Assembly (NCBI GenBank): GCA_948567375.1
Contig: OX419761.1
Coordinates: 16,122,501 to 16,186,500 of the forward strand
Reading direction: 5' to 3'
DNA: 64,000 nt
DNA from: Lunularia cruciata
Taxonomy: Eukaryota > Streptophyta > Marchantiopsida > Lunulariales > Lunulariaceae
The notes below the pieces were generated by a model. That model saw only the letters and a list, made by a program, of their open reading frames with translations. It made no database searches and had not been told where the DNA came from. Positions 33,060 through 45,179 of this stretch are shown one piece after another. The position numbers were made by a program, and so were the translations under genes. Positions within the stretch are counted from its first letter, which is position 1. Each line of letters starts with the position of its first letter.

Positions 33060-33735
33060 GTACTTGAGGAACTTATGTAATCGGAAGAGAGGTTTATCGT
33101 GCGTATATACATTGCTACACAACATACATCGCTGTCAACATTATACATTATAGAAATAGAACTCACATATAAGTTATATATAAACTCTAAAGTGCCATAA
33201 TAATCAGATTGCTTACCACTCTCAACTCAAATCAATACTTTATCTGTCACTCTATAAACTGCAAACAACTGGGCACTGATTATAATCAAACCACACCCAC
33301 TCAAGCATAGAGAATCCAGGTGACGTTCGCCGGTCTATGTACACCATAACCAGGAACTTGAAGGCTCAACATCAAAGAAGTGAACTCTCTGGAGCTCACT
33401 TCTAAACTATACCCCATGGACTCGAGCTAGCATTGAAACCCTAACGGTCCCGCTGATGGCACACTCGACGATACGAACGGTGCAAAGTGACGGTGGGCCC
33501 CACCGTGAAGTCAGTACCCTGAACACCAAATCTGACTGTCGGAAAGTAGTCTCTGAGAAACTACTAGAATAACTCTAACTACTACCAATGGAACTCCAGT
33601 GTCCGAGCAGCTAGATGCGAAACTACAAATGGCGTGACAATTGTCGTGCGTATATACATCACTGTCAACATCATACACTATAGAAACACAACTCACACAT
33701 AAGTCATACATAGACTCTAAAGTGCCACAATCGCC
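33060..33735 (-). mobile_element. probable 3' LTR of the gypsy-type element
   Basis: On the minus strand the pol frame is followed by a purine tract (AGGGGGGCGAT) and then TGTGGCACTTTAGAGTC, a plausible polypurine tract and LTR start at about 33733. A second copy of the first 90-100 bp (GGCACTTTAGAG...GTATATACGC) lies at 33100-33200, suggesting a tandem or nested partial LTR. Exact LTR ends are uncertain. Confidence 0.5.
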
Positions 33736-33898
33736 CCCCTAGCTAGCGGTTAGGTCCCTCTAACTCCAAATAGCCATCTACTCTAAGTATATGGTATAGC
33801 CTCTAATGGGCAAAGATCAAGAGGCCGGGTGCTATGGAGCCCCATCGTTAGTCGCCTGTCTACAATCTATACCATATAAAGAATGAACTAGCTATAGG

Positions 33899-34804
33899 TC
33901 AAGTACATCTAGGACATAACCATTGTCTTTGAGGAACCACCGTGAGGGGAGGAGTCATACATGCCATATGCCATCCTCTCGAACAGCTATCACACACTAA
34001 CATAGTAGCAGGTCCACCTAAAGAGCCGCATAACATACACCTGAAGCCTGCACGTACAAGTGCCAAGCTTGGGTCCATAGTACCATCAATGTTTGGGAGG
34101 TGGCATGGCGCACAATTGCGCACATGATCATTCCAAACAACACCATCATGTCCTTCTAACACAAGGACTCCAGATGACAAAACCTCACGCACTCTCAAGA
34201 TAGTGCGACCTATAGAAACATCAAGTGTTGTTGGTGCTGTCTGCTATAGATATACATAGTCGCCTGGATGAAATCGACGGATAGAGGGTCTATAACCTCC
34301 TCCTCGAATGGTAGCATAGCATAAAGTATCTCTATGTTGAGCAATCGCCAAGTTCTCAAAGGCCATCGGCATCACTCTCCAAAAGATCTCGGCACGCTGA
34401 GAACATGCGTTCATCCATACATCGAGGTCATCCAAGTCCAAAACTACAGTAGCATCTCAACGAATAGCTGCATGTAAATCTGGATCTCGTCCATAGAGTA
34501 GAAAGTATGGAGAGAAGGATGCTAAGGAGGCTTGCCGGCTGAACCGATAGCCCATGGCCAACCAAGGTAATTGGAGATCCCAATCTCCCAAGTGGCCTCT
34601 TTGCAAACCATACTTTCGCAATCCTCTCTTCACCATCTGAACCACTCTCTCTGCTAAGCCATCTGCCTCCGGGTGATCTTGGGATGTAGTACGATGATCA
34701 ATCAAAGCCTTGTCACATAAGATCTGAAACTCCCCCAAGAACTTTATTCCGTGATCAATCAAAACCTCAACTGATGCACCAAAATGACTAAGAAAGGGAG
34801 TCAA
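33899..34804 (-). pseudogene. Ty3/gypsy integrase C-terminal half fused to a PHD finger
   Basis: One minus-strand frame, interrupted by TGA at 34457 and TAG at 34244 (both explicable as C-to-T changes of CGA and CAG). The integrase core keeps VLIDHGIKF (second catalytic Asp) and HPEADGLAERVVQMVKRGLR (catalytic Glu), then an integrase C-terminal segment with FHPGDYVYL. The chain ends in a canonical C4HC3 PHD finger: CMLC, CDSC, HMAC, WLCPRC, then stop. The first half of integrase is absent: the frame begins where HNL copy 2 starts. Integrase inserts the element DNA; the PHD finger may bind histone tails and direct insertion. Confidence 0.8.
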
Positions 34805-34805
34805 T

Positions 34806-37800
34806 CCCAGGGAATGTCAATACAGTTAAGTTTGATGAATTTAGTGGACATGTCTTTCATCCAAATCCGGGCTGTCAAACGGCTAGAATCATACATTGTA
34901 GTACACCCATACCCCGTAGCTTACATACATCGGGCAACCGAGGGATATGGGAAGGCGGATCTCGAGACCACTAGGAGAAAATGTGGAGTCTTGCAGAGGA
35001 GTGTGGCAACCATGCGATATTGAGGATATTCTGGCCAAATACAAGGTAAGATGATTGTTGAACCATAGTTTTTAGGAGCCACAAAGTCTCGGGCACATTC
35101 ATGGTTGGACGACTACATCCAAAATCAGCCTTGATTCTTTCTTCTGTATGAAAAATGTACATGTGATTAGTCATTTGTTGTAATTGTGCAGGGTAAAACT
35201 ACCAACCGTGAACTCCAAGTACTATCCATGGGCATGTCGGATTCCGTGGCTGTGAATCTGAGGAGAGCATCTAAGTTGCGCAGGAAGAATTCTTCTTGTT
35301 TCGACGGGCGTTTCTCCGACCTACGAAGTTTACGTCTATTGAGAATGAGAGATCTGAACCTGATAGACTCGCATCAAGCATTGCGGTTCCCTTGGCCCCT
35401 CAGCATGCTCCACATGAACAATTGTTCGAAAGAAGAGGGGAAAGAAAGCTGGTTACAGGAAGCTTGTTGGCCAATCCGAGAGGAGGACGTTGGGAGCCTT
35501 CCTCGACTTGCTGTTCTCATCTTTGATCATTATTGCTCGGTCATTTTGCCAAGCAACATTCACGAATGGAATTATCTCAAGGTTATCATGATTCATGCCA
35601 GGGACTTGACAAGATTACCGCGGAATTTCGGTCGTCTTCCATGTTTGGAGCCATTGGATCTTCAAGATGTACAGATAGCAGAGCTTCCACTTTCAATTTG
35701 GGAGTTGGCATCGTTGCGAGACCTCAGGTTAGTGGACTGCTTGAATTTCAAAAGTTGGCACCAAAAGTCAATACACGTTTCAAATCAACTAAATTCTCTC
35801 ACAACACTTCACCTGGAAAACCTTCCTGCACTGTCAGAGTTGCCCGATGGCTTTGGAGCTTTCGAATCTCTCACAAAATTAACCATGGTAAACCTTCCCG
35901 CATTGAGAAAGTTACCGGACAGCTTCGGGGCTACGTGTTCTCTCCAAACATTGATGTTAAAGAAATATAATGTTCTGAAGAGACTGTCTGATCGATTTGG
36001 TGACCTCCGAACGGTGATCGATTTGGTGACCTCCGAACGGTTGAAAACCCTAGATATATGTTCGTGTCCGAGGTTGGAGAGCCTAGGGGAGTCGTTCGGC
36101 GGTCTGCATGCCCTCAAGAATTTGTCGTTAGGTGACCTTCCTTATTTGGAAATGCTGCCTCACACGATTGGGCAATTGGCATCCCTTGAGAGGTTTACTT
36201 TAGACTTGTGTGATAAACTAACGATGTTGCCGGAGAGTTTTGGTGAGCTCGAATTATTGCGGGAAATAAAGGTATCTCGGTGCCCTTCTTTGAAATACTT
36301 GTGGGAAGACCCTAAACTGGGGGAATATGCATCCTCCGGCGAACCGGGAAATACGCTTATCAATCTGCAAAGATTAACAGTAAAGTTGTGTCGTAGGTTT
36401 CAAGCTTTACCACAATCGTTAGGACAACTTCCATGTCTGGATTATTTGGATATAGAGGGATGTGAAACCTTTAAATGTTCACCTTCTTTGCTAAGGCAAC
36501 TCACACGGCTGAAACATTTAATGATTGGAGGTGCGGTTGTTCCTGAAGATACTAAATGGAAACATGGGCAGACAGAGAACCCCGAACCACAAAGAATCGG
36601 GGATGACGACGAGTCCCCAGGCGGAACGGATTTATTTCCTGCAAAGCTTGGATGGGTAAGTGGTTCGACCTTTGAGTTTCCCGGAGATCTTACTTCTTTG
36701 GAATATTTAAACATACATGATTATAGCTCCGTGGGGAAACTCCCGGAATGTCTAAGTCGACTAATGGTTCTGCGGACGCTGATCGTGCGCAAATGTATAA
36801 ATATTCCCGAGTCTATAGGACTGCTGAAAGCTTTAACATAATTATCTGTAGAAGGGACTTTTACGAGCCTACCGACAGGTATGTGGGAGTTGAAATCCCT
36901 CGAGTACTTAACCTTGACAGGTGGACGCTTTAAGGACCTTCCTGTTTCCTTGGGACAGCTAGCGGCACTCCGACATTTGAATTACGACAATGTGATTACC
37001 TGACTCATCTGCCTGACTCCTTGGGCCAACTCACTAGTCTGCGAGATCTGGTAATTAGCAATTGTAAGTCTCTCGAAAAGTTACCCGAGTCGCTGGGTAA
37101 ACTCGCATCTCTTGATTTGTTGCTTATCGAAGGATGTGTTTCTCTCAAGACTATACCCCACTCGCTTGGACAATTAACATCGTTAGCAGGATTGATAATC
37201 GACGGTTGCGTATCCCTCGTCAATGACCAGGCTAACACCAATTCTCGAGGACAGCTCAAGTCCCTTTGGAACTTAACCATTAAAGGTTGTGTGTCACTTC
37301 ATAGCTTACCTGAATTTCTTTTCGATCTTATACCTCTGCGAGAGTTAGTGATAGAAGGATGTATGTTTCCTGATATCATACCGGGTTCCCTGGGACAGCT
37401 TAAAAATTTACAACGGTTAGATATAAAGAGATCTTTATCCAATAACCTTGTGGTTGACCCTTTGCAGTATTCGTCTCTTAAAGCATTAATTATTCAAGAT
37501 TGTGTTTCTGTCAATATTTTACCAGATTCCATAGGACAGCTCTCATTTCTAGAAAGTCTAGCGATCAAAGGGTGTGTGTCTATAAGAGATTTTCCTGACC
37601 TTTTACAGGTAACATCTCTTAAATATTTACGGATAGAGGGGTGTCCATCCCTCGTCGTTCTACCCCACTCCATAGGACAACTCGCTTCTCTGGTACAATT
37701 TACCATAAAAGAGTGTGCATCTCTTGTAACCATTCCTGACCCTCTCCACCTCCTATCACTTGAAGTTTTGGTCATAGAGGGTTGCACCTCTCTCCGGGCC

Positions 37801-39681
37801 ATCCCTGACTCGCTGGGACAACTCGCATCTCTGAGACGGTTGACCATAAAAGAGTGCGCATCTCTCATTTCCATCCCTGAGCCTCTCCACCTCGTATCTC
37901 TTAAATATTTAGCCATAGAGGGTTGCACCTCTCTCAGGGCCATGCCTAACTCGATGGGACAACTCAAATCCTTAACAGATTTGATCCTAAAAGGTTGTAC
38001 AACCATCAGTAGTTTGCCAGATTCTCTAGGGGAACTTGCATCTCTAAAAGTTTTGAACACAGACGGATGCATATCCCTCAAGGACCTACCAAGAAGCATG
38101 GGACAGTTGAGATTGCTTGAGACATTGTCTTTGTCGGGATGCTTCGAAGATCTCCCCGAATGGTTGGGGCAATTTGCGGCACTTAAGGATTTAGAGGTAC
38201 GGCATTGTCCCCGGTTGAAATATTTACCTGAGTCCCTGGGGCAACTCACCGCGCTGAGATGTCTCAAAATAATCAAATGTGAGACCCTTGAGAACCTGCC
38301 TGATTCTTTAGGGCAACTTGCATCTCTAAGAGTTTTGAACACAATGGGATGCACATCCATCAAGAACCTACCAACAAGCATAAGACAGTTGAGATTCATT
38401 GAGACATTGACCTTATCGGGATGCTTTAAGGATCTTCCCGAATGGTTGGGGCAATTTGGGGCACTTAATTATTTAGGGGTACAGCATTGTGATCGATTGA
38501 GATACTTACCTGAGTCCCTGGGGCAACTCATCGCGCTGAGTGATCTCGAAATAGTCGAATGTAAGGCCCTTGAGAAGCTGCCTGATTCTTTAGGGCAACT
38601 CACATCTCTCAAATCGCTTTCCGTAAAGGAGTGTGTCTCGCTTCAGCCTAGACCTGATAAACTAGAGGAACTCAACTCTCTAAAAAGTTTGGTTATTAAA
38701 AGGTGTGTACCTGAGTCAGTTAATAAAGTACCCGACTGTCTTGGGCAGCTGGCATGTTCAGAGCTAGGGCCTTTTGCTAGTCTACCAACAAGCCTCAGAC
38801 TGCTAACATGTCTAAAGGAGTTAACGTTGATGGGTCAGAACTTTGCGCATCTCCCCGACTGGCTGTGGCAAATGCCGGCACTAACAAACCTAACAATACA
38901 ACAGTGTGATCATTTAAGCCATATGCCAGACGTGAGCTCTTCAGGACAAGTAATTACACTCGAACGCCTCGCGATAGTTGAGTGCAAAGCTCTCAAGAAC
39001 TTACCCGAATCTATTGGAAACATCGCAGCTCTGGAGAGATTAGTTATAAAAGGATGTATATCGCTCGAGAATATACCTGACTCTTTAGGGCAACTCGCAC
39101 ATCTTACCGACTTACATATTGAAGGGTGTGTAGGTGTGAAGGCCATACCTGACTCTCTGAGGCAGCTCCATGATCTAGAATATTTGTATGCCGACTCATA
39201 TTTGGTCATGTCCGTCGGACCACTCAGATCTCTTAAAAGACTAACAGTGGCAGGTGAGTACTCCGAGGATCTTTTGGAGGCTCCTAAATTGGCACAGTTT
39301 TCAGCGCTAAATGTGCTGAGGCTACTACGGTGTGATTATTTCATCCATTTACCTGACTTGCTACGCTCAACCAGCTTGAATGATCTGTTCATAGGAGATG
39401 ATCTGTTCATGCAGCATGATTATCTGCGTGATCATTTTGGCTCATCTAATTCTGCTCGACTAGCGAAAAAGAAGCTCGGGCCACGGCAGTATCTGGAAAT
39501 TCACGAGGAGCCACGGCAGAATCTGGAAATTCACGACCATGAGCTTCGACGACAATCTACATATTTTCCAGTGTCTATGGAACAGCTGATGTCCTTGAAG
39601 TATGTTCATGTTACTGGCCAGGCGTCTTTACGCGTACTCGAATCTCTTTGGAGATTGCAGTCTAAGATAATTACCTGTTGA
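34806..39681 (+). pseudogene. second HNL copy, 5'-truncated
   Basis: Homology to the intact gene begins at about 34800 (equivalent to 19855), in mid NB-ARC, so the hydrolase, P-loop, kinase-2 and GLPL are missing. Defects: 6-bp deletion before VHPYPV; 1-bp insertion at CATCGGGCAAC (about 34931); stop TAA at 36839-36841 where copy 1 has AAA; 1-bp frame change near 36975. The 146-bp intron (35046-35191) is intact. LRR frames 35192-36841 and 37021-39681 are otherwise open. It keeps about 80 residues of LRR lost from copy 1 and has a 26-bp tandem duplication at 36001-36050 and a 30-bp one near the C-terminus. Confidence 0.88.
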
Positions 39682-41040
39682 AATAGCTTTCGAGAAATTC
39701 TTCATGTCTCGAACCTACTCACCGTGAAACATCCTTCCTTTGTATTCCATGTGTGGCAGCTCACTTCATTTGGAGCACTGTCGCTAGACTTCTGACAACC
39801 TCTTGAGAATCTTTTCTCGTTCTGATGCTTAATGCTGGGCATATGGATCTCTCACGTGCAATTTACTCACCAGATAATGACAATTTCTGAATATGAAGGC
39901 AAGTTAGCGAAATGATTTCTAGAATCTTTGCCGGCAGAATGAGTACCCGTAGTAAGTTTATTTGGTGTATGATACCCAAGAGACGCAGGTGCTCATGGCC
40001 GTTGAATTCAAATATCCTTCAGTTCTTAAAGGGATGCTGCTGCTCTAGAGACTCTTCTAGACGAATAACAGATGTGCACTCACATCTTACTGAGTGATAA
40101 TAGTGACAAGGATTTGTCTTGCATATTAGTTCGCGGTGATTTCTAGGTAAGTTTATATTCCCAGTTTTTCGGTGATGCAAGTTGTCTTTAGAGCTTGAGC
40201 TTGGGTCATGTTCGCGACTTATATAGATTGGAATTTCTCCGATAACTCAAATAGACTTGATGATTGAAACTGACTTCAACTCTCAGGCAATCTAGGATTA
40301 AGATAACCACTGTGATACACAATGTTGACATGGAAAAAAACTGGAATTGCTCAACTTGTGAACATCAAGAATTGTCACCAAGCTTGAAGAGAAACTAAAC
40401 GACAGATCTCAAAGGTACTCAGATGGCTAAAGTGCTCTTACAGCTCTCCAAACTCTTGCACGTTTGTATGAGTAGAGTAATCAACCTCCGCATGTTCTGA
40501 ACTTTTAGGATAGTTTCTTCAGAGCACTACATCTTACTGAGGGACCTCAGCCCCGAAGCTTTACGAGAACTGCTCTGTTTAACGGGTCAAGCAGGGAGGG
40601 TCAAAGATTTAAACCAAACGGTCGGCCAGGTGCAATGTTGTGAGAAAATTGAGCTTTTTGGAGTAATAATTATGATTGTGGGCCATGCTTTGAATGCCTT
40701 GCATCCACTTAACGTGAAATGATACAGTTGAATGTGTGGATCGGAGGCCTTCTAGATCTTTCTCTCACGTCCGCCTCAACGTGCTCCAAGGTCTCTGTGT
40801 GTCTTCCTTCCGAACATATGATAGTGTTCCGAAAGGGAGGGACCCCAGGTGGGATCAAGGAGAACAGCATTCCACCGAAGAATGATCTGGGAGTAGGTAT
40901 GTAGGTTGAACAAATCAGATGCCGACATTTGTTTTAATTCCTTTTCGAGACATTGCTTAGACTCTCATATTATCCGGGTTTGAGTATACGAATTTGATGA
41001 GATCTCTAGTTATTAATTCAATCCATTTAGTTGTTCATGA
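39682..41040. repeat. HNL downstream region, copy 2
   Basis: Collinear with 24432-25795. At 41040/41041 it jumps to the equivalent of about 26680, so the minisatellite segment is absent. No gene supported. Confidence 0.8.
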
Positions 41041-42180
41041 CAACAGGTACCAGAACTCGGAGCATTGGATTTCATAAACATATAATTTGAAATTGTAGCT
41101 TCTAATACCCCGTTCACTATGTCCAGTCTTGTCCAGTCTTACGTGGGTATAGAACAATGCTAACTAACGGGTTCCATATTCATCACTCAATATATGAAAT
41201 ATATTAGCTTAACAGTACAGGGTGAAACAGACAAGGTTGTCCGCATTGGCTTATTGCAGACAGGTCCTGTTGCTTGAAGTGTAGAACTGGATATTTCCTT
41301 CCCGACAAATTGTTATTTGTAGCTGAGAAATGCAGATGCATAATACATATACAACAATGTCTAAAGCAACAGCTAGCTAGGTACCTGTCTACAAAGGACC
41401 TCTTTACAGGCAGTTGGGTGTGGCGATGCTGTTGCAACAGAATCAGATTCGCGTGTACTCAACTCATATTTAGAAGTTCTCTATTGACGCCCTGTTCGAT
41501 GATTTTTCCATCTTTCATCACAGATTACATCGGCATGACGAATGGTACTGAGCCTGTAAGATACCACTGTTGTGCCATTGGAGCTTATTGTGTCTAGTGC
41601 TTCCTGTATCAACCTCTTGGACTCAGCATTAAAAGCTCTGGTGGCTTCATCCAACAGCATAATCTCTGGGATTTTCATTACAGCTCTGCCAATATCCAGT
41701 CCCTCGAAGCTGGCCAATTGTAAAGCAAAGAAAGGGAACTCGCATCCAGCCGAAAATCGCTTCAGAATTTCCCAGTACGCCATAATACGATTCAAGTTTG
41801 TTCAAAAGGTAACATTCGCCAGGCTGTGCACATGCCTGCTCCGCTGGGGAGCAGACCTTTCCTCTTTACTTCATGATTCATCTCTGACTCGTTTGAAAGT
41901 ATTCTTCGTTTCAACCAGGAATGCTTCCCTCGAATGGCTCCTGGTTGACGAGTCCTAACATTTGGGCTCTGAGTCATTTTATTTCTAGAGACGTAAGTTC
42001 CGACCAGGCATTGCTTCGCTTGCAATCTGGTTCCAGATGTTCGAAATCTTCAACATTCTGGCTTTCTCTGAGAAAACAGGTATAGCTGACACGGTCTTTG
42101 TTCAGTTCTATTTTTGAATCTAAGTTCTATGGAGCCGCGGAAGGTACTCCCATCTAGCGAACACGTATATATCCGTTTCA
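41041..42180. repeat. continuation of the segmental duplication, copy 2
   Basis: Matches 26690-28000, more diverged than the LRR part. It contains the ABC relic described separately. Confidence 0.7.
41480..41760 (-). pseudogene. ABC transporter nucleotide-binding-domain relic
   Basis: The minus strand reads ARAVMK-like [20 protein letters not shown], then [20 protein letters not shown] and [10 protein letters not shown]: Walker B, D-loop and H-loop of an ABCB (MDR-like) NBD, with the H-loop His replaced by Tyr (SYRLS for AHRLS). The LSGGQ signature is missing and a frameshift follows DVI (the other frame gives [12 protein letters not shown]). A clear relic, better preserved than its partner at 27246-27500. 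Confidence 0.8.
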
Positions 42181-42184
42181 CGTT

Positions 42185-43979
42185 TGCCTTGGTACTCATG
42201 AGTTTTCGAGCAGAAACTCGGGACGAGTAGTATTGATAATTGTTCAACTACTTCGGCACTGAGTGAGGCACTGATGAAGTCGTTGGTGTTATCGTGGAGG
42301 TTTACTATGGCCGCCTTCTGCTTCCTTCAGTTGTTTCGCGTATCCGGACCCCAGTGTACATAGCGCTGGGTGTGATATACTTTATCCAATCTTCTTACGC
42401 TTCGCTCTAGTTACACTCTGACCTTTCTACCCATTTCTGCAACCATATCCTTCGCCAAATGCCCGCCAAATCCACACATTCCTCTCCTATTTCACTCCCT
42501 AGTCTTTTCTCTTCGCTCTCTGACTGCTTCCTGCCTCGCTCTCTACCGCTTCCTGTGTTCCTCCCCCACTCCATCACACGGTCTTCATCTTTATCTACGC
42601 ACTGTATCCTGGTGGGCTCTTACAGCAAGTTTCCTATTCCCCTCGAGTCATCCACGCACTGCATCCTGGCGGGCTCTTACAGCACATAGCACGTTTCCTA
42701 TGCCTTTTGCTTTCGGTTGCATTGCTGCTCTCGACTTCATTGTTTTTTACTGGTGAACTCTTACATCAAGCTTTGTAACCCACGCTCACGTTGGCCTTGC
42801 TACTCTCGATTTCACGTTCTTTATTGTCCATTGGCAGTAAGGTATTCTCAATTTCTTGCACTTATGCCTTTGCTGCAGGTTACTTTTTTGCACTTATGCT
42901 TTTGAAGCAGGTTATTTGCGATGCATTTTACATTCAAGCTTTTATACTACTCTAGCACTGTAATTCAAGTACATGTTGTTTATAGAATACGTGCACTTGT
43001 GCCCTTCATGAGTTCTGGATAACTCGTTCCCAGAATGGCTTCTGCTCTCATTTACCAATATATCCGTTTCACATATCGATACCCAGTCTGCTCTCATTTA
43101 CCAATATATCCGTTTCACATATCGATACCCAGTCCTCGGATGCTTTGCTCGCCTTCCCTTGTTCTCTGAGCGATTTCTACTTCCAGTGCTCTGTCTCATA
43201 CACCTTCCCCCATTTTCGGTTCCTTACTCAGCTCTTCCTTGGCCCGCGATATTTATAGACTATTACTTGTCTCTTGACACCAATTTATCTCCATCCTTTT
43301 CAGCTGGATGTTTCTTCCTGATGTATTTATTTCTCTACTTATGTGGGAGGTCGGTATCTGCTTCTTTGAAGGCTGCATATTTGAGGCTGCATATTTGAGG
43401 CTGCATATCAAATATGCGTGTTACTATCTAATGGTTTCCACGTGACATTTACTTTGTTTCTTTGAAGCTGCATATCAAATATGCTTGTTGCTATCTAATG
43501 GGTTCCACGTGACAGTTACTTTGCCTTTCATTCCATGATATGTCTTCTCTGTATATGCTGGTGGTGTTTTAGTATGTTTGTTTCGATTATGCAGGTTACT
43601 TTCGATGCATTTTGGATTTCATATCACTCTAGCATTGCGTGTAGCTTACCTTCGGTGGATTTTACCCTCAGGATTTAATACTACTACCGTTGCTTATCAT
43701 GTGCATATTGTTTATTGATCTGATCATTTACACTTCATCAGTTCTGGATAACCTGGTCCTAGAATGGCTCTGTTCTCATATCTCTATATACTGTCCATTG
43801 GCAATCCCATATTCTCAATTTGTTGCACTTATGCCTTTGTTACAAATTCTTTTTAATGTATTTTACATTAAAATTTTAATATTACTCTAGTATTGTGATT
43901 CAAGTTCATATTTTTTATTATTATTCATATTATTTATTATTCTGTTTCATATTCAAATTCAAATTATCATTATTCTGCT
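42185..43979 (+). repeat. relic resembling HNL intron 1
   Basis: 42185-42440 matches 17190-17450 (TTTGCCTTGG.ACTCATGAG, TTCGGCACTGA, CTTACGCTTCGCTC). 42960-43160 resembles 17990-18200 and 18430-18570 (CCCTTCAT, GAATGGCTTCTGCTCTCATT..CAAATAT-like). It is pyrimidine-rich throughout, like intron 1. This suggests a third HNL unit once followed copy 2. No hydrolase or NB-ARC exon is found in it. Confidence 0.5.
43370..43520 (+). repeat. short tandem duplication
   Basis: GAGGCTGCATATTT repeats, followed by two copies of GCTGCATATCAAATATGC...GCTATCTAATGGTTCCACGTGAC, about 75 bp apart. Confidence 0.75.
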
Positions 43980-45179
43980 CTCTCCCTATCACAAGAATAC
44001 TAACATTGTGCAATTCTAAGCCACCACCGAACTAATGTCCACAACTTTCTCACTGAATTCGGTGTGCATGTGTCCTTTGCATAAAACAGCGCGTTGGAAA
44101 TAAATCAACGTTAGTGGCTATTGAGAGGCTTACTCTAGTTGACATTTCAAAGATCAAGGACAATTAACTACAAGGATCAGACATTTTGAAACCATAATTT
44201 CAACTAACTTAAAGTACAATCACCTTAAATGAGGAATAGACAAGTAGATACCTCAAAGCTAATTGATATGTAAATCTCAGTCACGTTTAGACTCCAACCA
44301 GCTTTATAGATAGACTTTTTCTAAGAAGTGAGTAAAGTCTATGCACATGATGGGCTACTTACGATTCCAGGAACAGATAGAGAAAAAGCGAAGCTAACGT
44401 GATCACAAACAAAGCTACAGTTTTGTAATGGGAAAATTAAAACTCACCTCGCCTTTTCTGTTCATCCACCTCACCCTTCTATTATAACACTTTCGGCCAA
44501 TCAGATTTGTTAATTGTGTGTAATTGGTTGTTACCCTTGTTGTTCATGGTCATAAGATTCCTTTCACATCATGTTTTAGCATTGTAATCAAACTCATAGC
44601 AGAGCGAGAGTAGTTTCATTGGTTTATTTACACCCTGTGTAGTACCATAGAGGGGGTCAGGTGGATGAGCAGGAAAGGTGAAATGGCTTACTATTCTCTC
44701 TCGTGATTCAAAGCCACAAAAGATTTATGTTCAACAGCCTCCGAAGACTAGTTAGTGTTTCCACTTGTTTTCGATTACTTTTATGACCAGAAGAGCACAC
44801 CTGTGAAACAGTACTATTCTCCTCGGCCGGCAATAGCTAATTTCTTGGTGTGAACACAGAAGGAACTCGTAAGGTTATTTACTATTGGAGATTAACACCT
44901 TCTTAATTTTATTCTTGTTTGGCTTGATATGGTAATCTCATCTCCTTATTGTATCCAAATCTCACCGGTTGTACATGGACTATTATTATCGATGGATTAG
45001 CCGGTCAGCTGTACTCCGGTTGTACATAGACTGTTGTACTATTGATGGAATAGTCGGTCATCTGTACTGCGGACACAATTTAAATTGAATGAATATTATA
45101 TATCTGAGATTATGTGCTAAAATTAAGCTAGTTTTGCCTTGTAATACCGAGTAAATGGGGCTCACTACATAAGAGGGGA
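43980..45179. repeat. diverged copy of the 2.1-kb unit
   Basis: Shares AACATTGTGCAATTCTAAGCC, CCAACCAGCTTTATAGATAG, CAGCCTCCGAAGACTAG and CTCCTCGGCCGGCAATAGC with 3190-3950 and 10030-10750. It includes the HNL-upstream-like segment. No gene. Confidence 0.65.
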
